A DNA stretch of 64,000 nucleotides from Beverwykella pulmonaria (lineage: Eukaryota; Ascomycota; Dothideomycetes; Pleosporales; Melanommataceae). Position numbers and translations under genes: made by a program. The notes below the pieces were generated by a model. It ran no database searches and had not been told where the DNA came from. It was given only the letters and a program-made list of their open reading frames with translations. The stretch lies in assembly GCA_001599595.1 (NCBI GenBank), contig BCHH01000006.1:2853960-2917959 (forward strand), read 5' to 3'. Of the stretch, positions 21,001-31,031 are shown one piece after another (position 1 is the stretch's first letter; each line of letters begins with the position of its first letter).

Positions 21001-22839
21001 CACTCATGGGCGCTTCAGGTGCGGGGAAGACGACCTTACTTGACGTGCTTGCTGCAAGAAAGAATGTTGGCGTCATCTCGGGTGACAAGCTTGTGGATGG
21101 CAAGACTCCCGGAATTGCCTTCCAGCGTGGTACGTCGTATGCCGAACAACTCGATGTCCACGAACCCGCCACGACTGTCCGCGAAGCCCTACGATTTTCC
21201 GCCGACCTTCGTCAGCCGTTTGAGACCCCCCAGGCGGAGAAGTACGCATATGTTGAAGAGGTCATTTCTCTACTAGAAATGGAGGATATGGCAGATGCCA
21301 TCATTGGTGACCCCGAGACTGGCCTTGCTGTAGAACAGCGCAAGCGTGTGACTATCGGAGTTGAATTGGCTGCCAAGCCTGAGCTTCTGCTCTTCTTGGA
21401 TGAGCCCACCTCTGGCCTGGACTCTCAATCTGCCTTCAATATCGTCCGCTTCCTACGTAAACTTGCTGCCGCCGGTCAAGCTATTCTCTGCACGATCCAT
21501 CAACCTAACTCGGCGCTCTTCGAGAACTTCGATCGCCTTTTGCTTCTGCAGCGTGGCGGCCAAACCGTGTATTTCGGGGACATTGGCAAGGACGCTCACG
21601 TTTTGCTCGACTATTTCCATCGTCACGATGCGGACTGCCCTCCCAACGCAAATCCTGCCGAGTGGATGCTCGACGCCATTGGTGCTGGTCAAAGTGCTCG
21701 CCTGGGTAAGCGCGATTGGGCTGACGTCTGGGCCGATTCCGAAGAACTGGCAGAGGTCAAACGAGAAATCATTCGCATCAAGGAAACTCGTATGACCGAG
21801 GTCACGTCGGAAGAAGTCCACGCACAGCAAGAATATGCAACACCTCTCTGGAACCAGATCAAGCTCGTCAACAAAAGGCAGAATCTGTCATTCTGGAGGA
21901 CTCCCAACTACGGATTCACGCGCCTCTTTAACCATGTCATTGTAGCTTTGCTGACCGGGCTGATGTACCTTCAACTCGACGACTCGCGCACATCGCTGCA
22001 GTACCGCATCTTCATCATCTTCCAGGTGACTGTCCTCCCCGCTCTGATCCTCGCGCAGGTCGAGCCCAAATACGCCATTGCACGGATGATCTCGTACCGC
22101 GAACAAATGTCCAAGGCATACAAGACATTCCCCTTCGCTTTGTCCATGGTCATAGCCGAGATTCCGTACAGCATCCTCTGCGCGGTATGCTTCTTCCTTC
22201 CCCTCTACTACATCCCAGGGCTTCAATCACAGACCTCGCGTGCCGGATATCAATTCTTCATCATTCTTGTCACCGAAATCTTTGCCGTCACACTTGGCCA
22301 GATGATTGCCGCACTCACACCTTCACCATTCATTTCATCACTCTGCAACCCCTTTGTGATTATTATTTTCGCGCTCTTCTGCGGTGTCACGATTCCCAAG
22401 CCGCAGATACCCAAATTCTGGCGCGTCTGGCTGTACGAACTCAACCCCTTCACACGCCTTATCGGCGGTATGATCGTCACGGAGCTTCACGATCGACCGG
22501 TGCACTGCACGCCTCAAGAATTCAACGCTTTCTCAGCGCCTTCAGGCCAAGACTGTGGGTCGTACATGAGCGACTTCTTCTCCACTGGAGCTCCGGGCTA
22601 TCTGCTAAATAACGCAACTGAGGCCTGTCAATACTGCGCGTACAAGGTTGGCGACCAGTTCTACGAGCCTTTGGGTTACGAGTTTGGCCACAGGTGGCGC
22701 GATTTCGGCATCTTTACTGCCTTCATCGGGTCGAATTTGATCATTTTGTTCCTCGCGGTAAGTCATCGTTCACCTCTATATGAGTTATATTTACTGATGA
22801 TGTTCATAGGCCCGTTACCTCAACTTCAATCGCAGATAG
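18079..22839 (+). CDS. Full-size PDR-type ABC transporter (ABCG family)
   Basis: About 1,500 aa, arranged (NBD-TMD)x2 as in fungal pleiotropic drug resistance pumps. Exon 1 encodes a long polar N-terminus. NBD1 has Walker A GRPGSGCTT, signature ISGGERKRVSIAE and the degenerate Walker B ending SWDNSTRGLDAS. NBD2 has Walker A GASGAGKTT, degenerate signature LAVEQRKRVTIG and Walker B LLLFLDEPTSGLDSQS. This asymmetric pair of sites is the PDR hallmark. Each NBD is followed by a six-helix membrane block. Introns include about 18557-18611 (acceptor CTAG before TTGGCGGGG), about 18635-18697, 19009-19059 with a GC-AG donor (GCAAGT), about 19246-19297 and about 22757-22809, giving the last exon ARYLNFNRR. 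It probably exports hydrophobic toxicants or fungicides at the plasma membrane. The substrate is not readable from sequence. Confidence 0.95.
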
Positions 22840-24407
22840 CTATGCCCTGTTTTTCAGTATCGTTCTCTTTGGCGTATACAACACCACCAACCAATTCATA
22901 CGATCCGTGGTCCAACTTACCCTGACAAGTTGCACAAAAATTCGCCTCCACTGTTGCACAGTGTGACCATCCCGTTCTCTTTCGTATTCCCGCTTGTATA
23001 AAATCTCTTCGCGACCTAGTTTGCTACCTTCGGCATCAGCGTCATCTTTCAGTACTCAATGTTCACATGGGACCCTACAATGCCCGCAGTTACTCACCGG
23101 GCTTGCCACAGGGTTTAACGTCGTCGATTGTATATGCCTGAAGGCTCCCTCTGTCGTCACCGCTACCAAGACATATCTCCCTCAACAAATCCTGCGCTTT
23201 CCAAAATGTGGCGCAGGATGAAATCGCTACTGAGTACATGTCGGCATATTTGGTCTCATGTTTTCCTTCGCGTCCGGGGCTAGCATGCCTTTTTCTTTGT
23301 CTTTCACAGATGTCTCTTGAGAGTATGATGCTCAATATTCTAATTGCACAAAAGATTTATTTTATGTCCGAATCGTACTACATTTGAGTTGGCTACCTAC
23401 AGAGAGAATGGTAGCAGGCGTTTACCAATTGTTAGATTGGTTGATCAACTAGTTAGAGTACTTAATGTACAACTCTTTATTCTCCATATCCATCAAATAT
23501 TACATATGTCTTGCACGCCGCCTTTGTTCTATAGTCCGCTCCGTGAAGGCTGTTTGATTGGTGCATCTTAGCCTTCATCCATGTCATTTGATCATCCACT
23601 TCAGTGGTAACCATGAACCAAGTATTTTGAATCTGCGCTACATAAAATTCGCCACCCAGGACCCTTTTTTTGCTATCTTTTATTCACACTTCCGGCACCA
23701 TGGCAGGGTCCGAGCACATTTTACCGGTGATGTCTTAGAGCTTGAAGGTCACAATTCACTACACCCCTTCCAACCGTGCTCAAAATCTCCTGACTCTTCT
23801 CGATCTCCGCATATTACATATCAGGATCAATAAATTTCCTTATGGATACTAATTAATATTTCAAATTTTCCTATTGCTCGACCGCGCAGAATAGCCTCCT
23901 GTAAGCAGAGGGGAAACCATGAGATGAGAAAGCATATACAAACGCACAAGTTGAGCCTCGAACAATCTCAAGCGTAGTTCCCGGGACACTAAAAGCTATG
24001 ATGGCCTCAAATCATATCTTTCACCTTCCGAGTCAGAAAACTCCTATGTCATCAGCTGTTACTCTGGTAGTAAAAGGCAGTCTGGAAAAGCGAAACACAT
24101 GGGCATCGTTCTCGGGATGCTGAGACCCTTTCACTCGCCATCTGTGGGGTTCGCTGCTATTGTTCTTCTTTCCTATAGTCCCGTTCCTCACTGAGAGGCG
24201 CAGACTTCGAGTGCTCTCCCCTTCACTTTGAGCTCGTCTTACGCTCTGACACGGGGCTCGCCAGATCCTATCTCTGCTTTCCCTTCAACCTCGTCCTAGT
24301 CCTTGAAGTGCCCCAACCCCTCCCCACCGGTTTCTCTACCCATCACCGATCGTCCCGCGCCAGCACTACCACTACACCAAAACTTCCCTCGCTACCATCA
24401 CCCAAAT
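22840..24407. other. Intergenic region between the PDR transporter and the orphan membrane protein
   Basis: No gene recognised; short open frames only. The right-hand end (about 24180-24400) is CT-rich, as expected for a promoter and 5' UTR. Confidence 0.5.
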
Positions 24408-25466
24408 ATGTCACCATCCCATACCCTCGCCGCACGTGGCGGCCCGGACTTCGAACTCCCTGACATCCCCGTCTGGGGCTACATCCTGCTATACACATGC
24501 ATATCCCTCTGGCTGTTCTGGGCGATTGTGGTGTACTGTGTGAATTTCCCGCTGGGGTTCACGTATCTCAGGGGCGGTAAGGAGAAAGCAAAGACAGACA
24601 GGCATGGCAAGGAGAGAAGAAACTGGGGGGCAAATGGATTGGCGAGACATGTGCAAGGTTGGCTGTGGATTGATCGGGCGATGAAAAGGAAGAACAAGCA
24701 CATTGACAAGCCATCCAAGTACAACCTTGCGCCATGTAGCACCAACACGAGTTCCACCGCCAGCGGGGAGAGCTTAGTAGTTGTCTCTACATCAGCATCG
24801 ACGATGCCACGGCTGGAGAAGCAGGGACGGATTGATGGAAACAAAAACAGGAACAACAATGGCTTGCAGGTTATTGAGCTCAAACACCACAAACACCACA
24901 AACACCACATCAAGACCACCTTATCCCCTCCAGTAAATATTCACAGTCAACAGATTCCAAATTCCGCGACTCTAGGGCCAACCACAAGTAGCAACAAGCA
25001 GCAGTCTCACACCCCATTTCAGCCCTCGCCTACACCCACACCAGCCACGGATGCCTCGACGCCGCTCTCCCCCACAAACCCGTATCTCCCTCCCATACTA
25101 TCCCATTGCAGCTCCTCAGAATGGCTGCGCGAGCACTCTATTTTCTTCTCCCAGCACCCCTATCTTCCCACCACCTCCCCCGCGACTTCATTGGCGGATT
25201 TCAACAACGCCAAAGACCTAGAAGCGCAAATTTCGAGGACGGCATCGACCCCACACTCGCGGAGTTCGTCTAAGGGGCGGTATCTGGTTAACGGAAGTGG
25301 AAATAATGAAGGGAAGAAGAACGCAAGCGGGGGGCATAAGAGAGACAGGAGTTGGCTGGGTATGGTTGATAGGGCTGTGAATCGAGCGGTGGGGAAGGTG
25401 GCAAAGTGGATGGAGGAGAGTTATGAGGGGTCGTTGTTCCCGGTTGCGGATGGTGTTGCTAGCTGA
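24408..25466 (+). CDS. Orphan single-TM protein with a long disordered tail
   Basis: The first ATG of this 352-aa frame is at 24408 (MSPSHTLAARGGPDFELPD); the frame extends upstream only from a TTG. One hydrophobic segment (residues about 22-48, containing YILLYTCISLWLFWAIVVYC) suggests a membrane anchor close to the N-terminus. A basic region follows, then a long Ser/Thr/Pro-rich low-complexity part with a KHHKHHKHH tract, and a more ordered C-terminus (SWLGMVDRAVNRAVGKVAKW). The C-terminal amphipathic helix looks conserved-like. I do not recognise the family and assign no function. The sustained open frame and defined ends support a real gene. Confidence 0.65.
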   Translation: MSPSHTLAARGGPDFELPDIPVWGYILLYTCISLWLFWAIVVYCVNFPLGFTYLRGGKEKAKTDRHGKERRNWGANGLARHVQGWLWIDRAMKRKNKHIDKPSKYNLAPCSTNTSSTASGESLVVVSTSASTMPRLEKQGRIDGNKNRNNNGLQVIELKHHKHHKHHIKTTLSPPVNIHSQQIPNSATLGPTTSSNKQQSHTPFQPSPTPTPATDASTPLSPTNPYLPPILSHCSSSEWLREHSIFFSQHPYLPTTSPATSLADFNNAKDLEAQISRTASTPHSRSSSKGRYLVNGSGNNEGKKNASGGHKRDRSWLGMVDRAVNRAVGKVAKWMEESYEGSLFPVADGVAS

Positions 25467-25807
25467 GGTACTGCACTCTCACTGGAGAAAGTTAATGTGG
25501 ATCTTTCAAAGATTCGTATGTCGAAGGGAGCTCAAGAAATTGACATTTGAGATATGAGCATGTTAAGCCGTAAGCAGGGTGTCGAGGAAAGAGTATCTAG
25601 ATGTGTATTCCATGCTGATATATGACGGACTGATTAGTCATTGGCACATCCACGTGACGGTATAGTGTCCTGGGCTTACATAAACCCTACGAAGGTAAAT
25701 CAATCAACGCCCATTGACACCAAATGCAAAAATGCCTATCCCAGCCCGTGAATGTCACGTATGCTATTGTCGTTGTAACCACATCACCATCTTTAGTGGT
25801 TCAGAGC
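25467..25807. other. Short intergenic region between convergent genes
   Basis: It lies between the stop of the orphan one-TM gene (+) and the stop of the SAR1-like gene (-). It should hold both 3' UTRs. A single CACGTG is present near 25651. Nothing else is seen. Confidence 0.5.
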
Positions 25808-26833
25808 TTACACGTACAGGCTCAGCCATCGGATGCCGTCGCTGTGGCCTATCCAGAGTGTCAGCTTTCCCCGTTATAGCATCACGATGGTGCAACCTGC
25901 CCTGCCTCATGACGACCGAGCACATGAAGACCTCAATCGGCCTTGTGCCCTCCAGTGCGACCTTGCCCTTACCCGTCGTCTGATATAGGCCCAACTCAGC
26001 CCGCAGCTGGTCCTCGGATATAGCCGCCGGGTGGTCGATCTTGTTCCCAAGGATCACAAAGGGCGTAGTGCTCAGGTCCTCCATCGAGAGCAGTGCATCG
26101 AGCTCGGCCTTGGACTCGGCGAGCCGCTCCGTGTCCGTTGTGTCGACCAAGAAAACAATGCCAGAGACTTCAGGGAGGTCGCGCCAGAGACGGCGTGCTT
26201 GAGCGTGCCCGCCGAGATCGAATGTTGTGAACTTGACTTTGCCGATGGAGAACTCCTCAGAGGCTGTGGAGAGGGGTCAGCAGGCGTGCTCGCAAGTGAA
26301 AGGAGGTGCACACGAGAGGACGTACTAGGGTGGAGGGCTGTTCGCGCAAGCATGTTAGCGAGGCGTCTACACAGAATCACAGAGATGTGGTACACACTAG
26401 GTTGCAGGACAGCTACTCGGTCACTTTAGAATTAGCCAAACGCAAGTTTTGAGCATGTGCAGAGAGAAAGAGAGACTGAGGTCCGCCACGTTGAGCATGT
26501 GAGACATACTTTTTCAGCAAGTGGAGCAAAGTAGTCTTGCCCGCATTATCTAGTCCTAAGAACTGTATCGCCGTCAGTGCTTGGATCCTCATAGCCCGTA
26601 TCACGCCGTCTCTAGCAAAAAGGCGCACCATAAGTTTGGCATGTCTATTGGCGAGGCCGAGAGAGGCCAAAACATCCATGAGTGTCGGCATAATTCAGCG
26701 ATATCCGTGGCGGAGTGGTACGAAGGCAGCACGCGCGTGGCGACTTGGGCGAGGCCTTACACCTAGAACACATTAGCTATTTCCGCGCAACTTCTGTACT
26801 GATTCGCAATGCCTACCAGTTGAAGATCCACAT
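25808..26833 (-). CDS. SAR1: SAR1-type small GTPase, divergent copy
   Basis: A multi-exon minus-strand gene. An ATG at 26831-26833 opens MWIFNW, the SAR1 membrane-inserting N-terminus, followed by a GTAGGC donor. Later exons give [29 protein letters not shown] (P-loop), [26 protein letters not shown] (switch II), NKIDHP (base-specificity) and the C-terminus [12 protein letters not shown]1 drives COPII coat assembly at the ER. Oddities: no in-frame AG acceptor is visible just before DVLASLG, so MWIFNW cannot be joined cleanly; switch II reads [16 protein letters not shown] where fungal SAR1 normally has GGHQQARRLW and DYFPEV, one residue shorter; the last intron seems to be GC-AG. It may be a diverging paralog, a gene with altered N-terminal splicing starting at the in-frame ATG at 26691, or an early pseudogene. 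Confidence 0.75.
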
Positions 26834-27139
26834 GGTTATATTGTGTAGCCGTGTATGAATTGTGATGAGGCGTGTGTGTTTTATCGTTGTGGGCGCACGG
26901 TGGAGGAAATGAAGTTGGTCGTACTTCCTAGGCGGCGACGGATGCCTGTCCCACGTAAAGGAGCTTCTGGACTAAGACATCTGGCCAATGACGCGCCGAC
27001 TCGCCAACCATGTGCACGTGAAAGAGGGCAGCGCTTCTTAAGATTATGGAGAATATATTCAAAGTTGTTGACGAATAGCTGGTATCTTAATTTTCCCAAA
27101 ACGCCCTTCGATGACGAAAATGCTCTCTTGCGGCGTCGC

Positions 27140-28610
27140 TCAAAGACGTATTTCTGTTTCGAGAAGAATCTGGGCGACATGCGATCTCCCACTCGCAACC
27201 AACTTGTCTGCAACTACCTCGCCCACCTTTTCCACTAGCCGTTCTCTTAGTCCTTGGAGATTCCCGACTCCATTCACTCTGGTGGCACTTCTTGCGCGCT
27301 CGAGATGGTCCAGCGACTGCAGGATCACTGCGAGCACTCTTTCCGCCTCCGCCTTCTTTGACTCGTCGCCCAAAGCCTCTTTTAGCACCTCATCGTATAT
27401 TCGAAGATTTGGCAAGACCAAAATCTTCATGCCGTCCGGGCCCGCAATTAAGAGCAAGGCCTTCAGCGCGCCGTAATGGGTTCCAAGTGGTTTGTTTGGA
27501 TCTAAAAATTGCTTGAGGCATATCCGAGCAATTCGGGGCTTCAGGCTCTGATTCGATGCCGAATACTTTATGCACATCATACTCAAAATGGAGGCGGCGA
27601 GGTCGCGGAGCTCGAAGTGGGCAAGGGCAGCAGGGCTGTGGCCATTGAGGCCATTCCCATTGAGGGTTTCCGAGGAAGCGTTGGACGGCGCCTGATTGGC
27701 TGTTGGTCCCAGGTGTTTGCCCGTACAGCACGTCAGAACAGGGGGCACCATGTACGCAATGTAGGGGTCGAGGTAGATTGCGCGATTGTTGAGTAGCGCA
27801 TCCGTGGCGAGCATCATCTGGCGTAGCACGAAAAGGTTCTTCATGCTGTGCGTGACCTTTTCGGCGATGAAGGTCAGAAGGTATGTGGTCAGCTGGTGAA
27901 TGCCTGGGTCGGATCGGATGGACGCCAGGGCCGCATTCTGCCACTCCGAGTTTGTCTCGTCTATTAGCGCGCTGGACAATTTGGCAAAGAGCTCCTGCGA
28001 CTCTTTGGAGAGGACGTGTTTCACAAGGGGCTTGACATTGATGTTGTCCAGGCCGTTGGCAGCGGCAAGATGCGGGTTTGCGTTGGGACCCTTGGGCAAA
28101 AGGTCGGCATGGTTAATGGCCGTTGGGTTCTGCGGGATAGATGGCTGGACGCCTTCGACGGCGAGCCAATGGGCTTGATGGAGCAGTCAGAAACGAGATT
28201 CAGTAGAGGCCGTAGGCTAAAGAAATAGTGGGGGGCGCACCTGTGAATGTGATCTCCCTCGGCACCTTTGGGAGGGGCGCGTTGATGAGCTTCTCGAAGT
28301 CCACCTCCTCGTCCTCGACATAGTACAGCGGCTGTCCCGGCCCAAGTGAAGCCTCGCCAAAGCGCAACGGGCGGGTAGACTCGTAGCCGTACAGCGGTTC
28401 CACATTGAGCACCTTGAGGGCATTGGAGACGTCCTGTGTGCTCAGTGTCGTCCGCTTTCCGTGGCGCATGAACTTGAGGGCCTCCTCTAGCACCTGGGCG
28501 AGGCGGTAGTCGACGTCCCGTGCCAGCTCCTCCACCACATTGTCGGCGAGCGAGGCTATGCCCACCGATTCGGCGACGTCGCGTACGTTGTCTGGATTCC
28601 AGACGGACAT
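27140..28610 (-). CDS. TAF6: TFIID/SAGA subunit TAF6
   Basis: Two exons (28241-28610 and 27140-28173, intron 67 nt, GT-AG). The N-terminal 70 residues are a TAF6 histone fold ([20 protein letters not shown], then [20 protein letters not shown] and [19 protein letters not shown]), which pairs with TAF9. A linker with VPREITFT leads to [17 protein letters not shown], a strongly conserved TAF6 block. The C-terminal part ([41 protein letters not shown]) matches the HEAT-like TAF6C domain. The product (about 465 aa) works in general transcription initiation in the nucleus. The sequence looks intact. Confidence 0.95.
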
Positions 28611-30086
28611 GCTGGCGAGGTTGCTGTGTGCGGTGTGCGGTGTGCGGCGTGCGGCGTGCGGTGAGCGGTGCGCGGTGAGCGGTGCGCGGTGAGCGGTGCG
28701 CGGTGAGCGGTGCGAGGTGTGAACGACTTGGGGTGGGGCTACTGGCAGCGGGCGCGGTGTGCTGATGAAGCGGATTGGGAGGGAGGGCGATGGGAGGATG
28801 ACAACGGCGAGTAACGCAGGGTGACGCGAGGTTGAGTTTGGTGATACAAGCTGGCGGTTGCGACGGCCAGCCCTACGTTCGGGTGAAGCTCATGACGGTT
28901 GCGCGCATGGGAGGGTGGGATCCGCGCGGGAGGAAGCGACAGTCGGGCCGGCGGCGGCGGCAGCGGTTCTTATGTGCGAGTGCTGGACGTGTGCCGACTG
29001 AGGCTGCGGGCTGGAGGGCGAGGGCGGGCACGAGCGGGCGGTGGTGGTGAAGTGGCCGTTGGAGGTGTGAGTGCTCTTCAAGGGAAGCAGTCGCGCCTGG
29101 CGCAGGTGGTGGCTCCTTCCGCGCGCCAGCAGGTCTTGGCAAGCCAGCCGACGCGGCCCGAGCGCGGCCTTGTTGCTTCACCTTCGCCTTGCCTCTCTAC
29201 ACCTCGACCCCTCGCTTACTCACTCACTCTCTCTCTCAACAATTCACTCGCCCTCTATCGCCATCACCATTGCTCGCGCCCAACTCTCACCGATCAATTG
29301 TACCCCATGCTCGCCTACCATGTATTGGCCAGTTTGCGCGTCGCCATGGAGCAAACAGGCAACACGCACAGCCGCCACTGGCCAGCTCGCTGCAGCTCCC
29401 AAACGCAACCCATTGCCCCCCTCCCCTCTCCATGCGTGCTCTCAAATACCCTGTGGTTGACCTGCTATCTGGACGCCGCTCACTGGCTCCAGCACGGCTC
29501 ACCGCGATTTAGCCTTCCCCTCGTCATCAACATCCCACAGGTCACGGCAATATGCTCCTGAGGTGACCTGCGCCCCGGCTCCGGCAGCTCTTCCCCATCG
29601 AATGACCTGCTGCCGTGCCGTTGTGCAGCCAACGATAATTCTCCGTCGGATGCTGGCCCAATGCGCCTACACATATCACCACGTTGTGTATCCTTGTAGA
29701 TATTTTACAAGCCCAATATCAAACTTACCTGACCATCGGGCAGCGGTACCAAACCGCGCCCGCGAGCCTTCCCTTCGCATCATTTTTCATTACCGTGACC
29801 AATATACCCCTACCCATCCCTTCCCGCCTTCCCGGGCGGGCCGTTGCAACTCTGATTGTCTCTAGCGAGCCCTGGCGTTTGCCAGTTGCCTCGGAGCCCC
29901 TGTCTCGTCTCTCATAAGCCTCCGGCATGCACTACTTAACGTCGAGCAACCACGTTAGCGTTCCCTTCTCCAGGGTATCACTCTCTTTTCTCCACACAAA
30001 TTCTTCTTCCAGCGTCTGAACCAACTACCCTTCTCTCTCCTCATCCCCTCACGTAGCTTCAAGTTCTCACACCCAGCCCCTTCACT
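28611..30086. other. GC-rich region upstream of TAF6 with no clear gene
   Basis: It begins with the promoter side of TAF6, including a tandem repeat (28627-28720, separate entry). From about 28850 to 29560 the sequence is GC-rich on both strands and has long open frames in several frames at once, which is a composition effect. No conserved motif is seen. Beyond about 29560 it becomes CT-rich, like a promoter for the small candidate gene at 30087. Confidence 0.45.
28627..28720. repeat. GC-rich tandem repeat 5' of TAF6
   Basis: Overlapping GTGCGG, GCGGC and GCGGTGA words form a near-perfect array, with a 14-bp unit (GCGGTGCGCGGTGA) repeated about four times in the right half. It starts only about 17 bp upstream of the TAF6 ATG on the minus strand, so it is inside the 5' UTR or core promoter. 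Confidence 0.85.
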
Positions 30087-30360
30087 ATGGCACTCCCGTA
30101 TAACACCACCTCCGCTCGGCGCTACCAAGACACCTTCACAACCCTCACAGAGCAGTCCTCATACTCGTCCCAGGAGCGACCAAATGAGGATCCGCCATCG
30201 CCACCACCACAACCGCCACCGAGTCCCGTAAATTGGAGCCGTTCAGTTCTTAGTCTTGGCGGCTTGGAGTGGGAGTTGGTGCGTCTGTGTCACCCTTGAT
30301 GCTAGTATATGCTAAGACAGACCAGATCGACGAGCCCCTCACGCCTTTGGAGATCTGAAT
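30087..30360 (+). CDS. Possible small proline-rich protein
   Basis: An ATG in a CT-rich promoter-like context (TTCACTATGG) opens 65-70 codons: MALPYNTTSARRYQDTF, then a Ser/Glu-rich part, a Pro run and SPVNWSRSVLSLGGLEWEL. A GTGCGT donor lies at the end of this stretch and a CAG acceptor about 45 bp further, so a second exon is plausible, but its frame could not be fixed. The end given is therefore nominal. No family is recognised. It may be a real short gene or a chance frame. Confidence 0.3.
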
Positions 30361-31031
30361 GCCAGGTTCATGGGCAAGGGATTCCTAGTAAGCAAAATGC
30401 TCGCGCTTTATGAAAGGTCACTAACTCAACTCCAGTCTCATCTGCGCTGTCCCTACCCACATTGTTCTCCGCGCTTAGATATGGCTTTACACCCGACATT
30501 CCTTTCCGTTCCGTTTTCCTTCTCGGATCGACCTCTTCTTCTTTTCCTTCGTGGTGTAATCCTAAGGGGGGTTTGATTGCTTTTGGGTGGACTCAACTGT
30601 CAAAGTTGCTCTGTTCCTGGGCTGTGTTTGTCCTTTACACGCAGATCTAAACCGGTTTGTACTAGTGCTCTGGAACTGGGGCTCACGGGCAGCAGGCCTT
30701 CAGCACCACAGTTTTGTGGCTTCCTTTTTGTTTCTCTTGTTTTCCAATGGCGGAGACATTTATATTCCAAGCTGGGATTGTACATTCTACGGGTATATCC
30801 TCTCGATAGCAACGCGGGCCTGAGCGCGGAATGATACATCAACATTACCGCACAACTCTTCTCTGTTGCTGGCTCCAGCTGATTACTGACAGACTAACAT
30901 TGTAGTACTGCGCCTCCACAAGTGAATCCTCGTTTCAATTGACCACTTACTTCAGACATCGCGCCTCAGTCTGCAACATCGCGCCCATACGTCGGATCTC
31001 ACACCATATCAAAGTCAATCCGCTTGCTGGG
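30361..31031. other. Intergenic region upstream of the AMID-like pseudogene
   Basis: No gene is recognised. Short overlapping frames exist in the region, but none has family motifs. Confidence 0.5.

Noticed and set aside
25808..26833. Calling this locus an ARF instead of SAR1
   Set aside because: DVLASLG, HAKL, TLHPTSEE and GIRWLS are SAR1-specific, and the ARF myristoylation Gly2 is absent.
28850..29560. Long overlapping frames on both strands as genes
   Set aside because: GC-rich composition removes stops in several frames at once; no conserved blocks were found.
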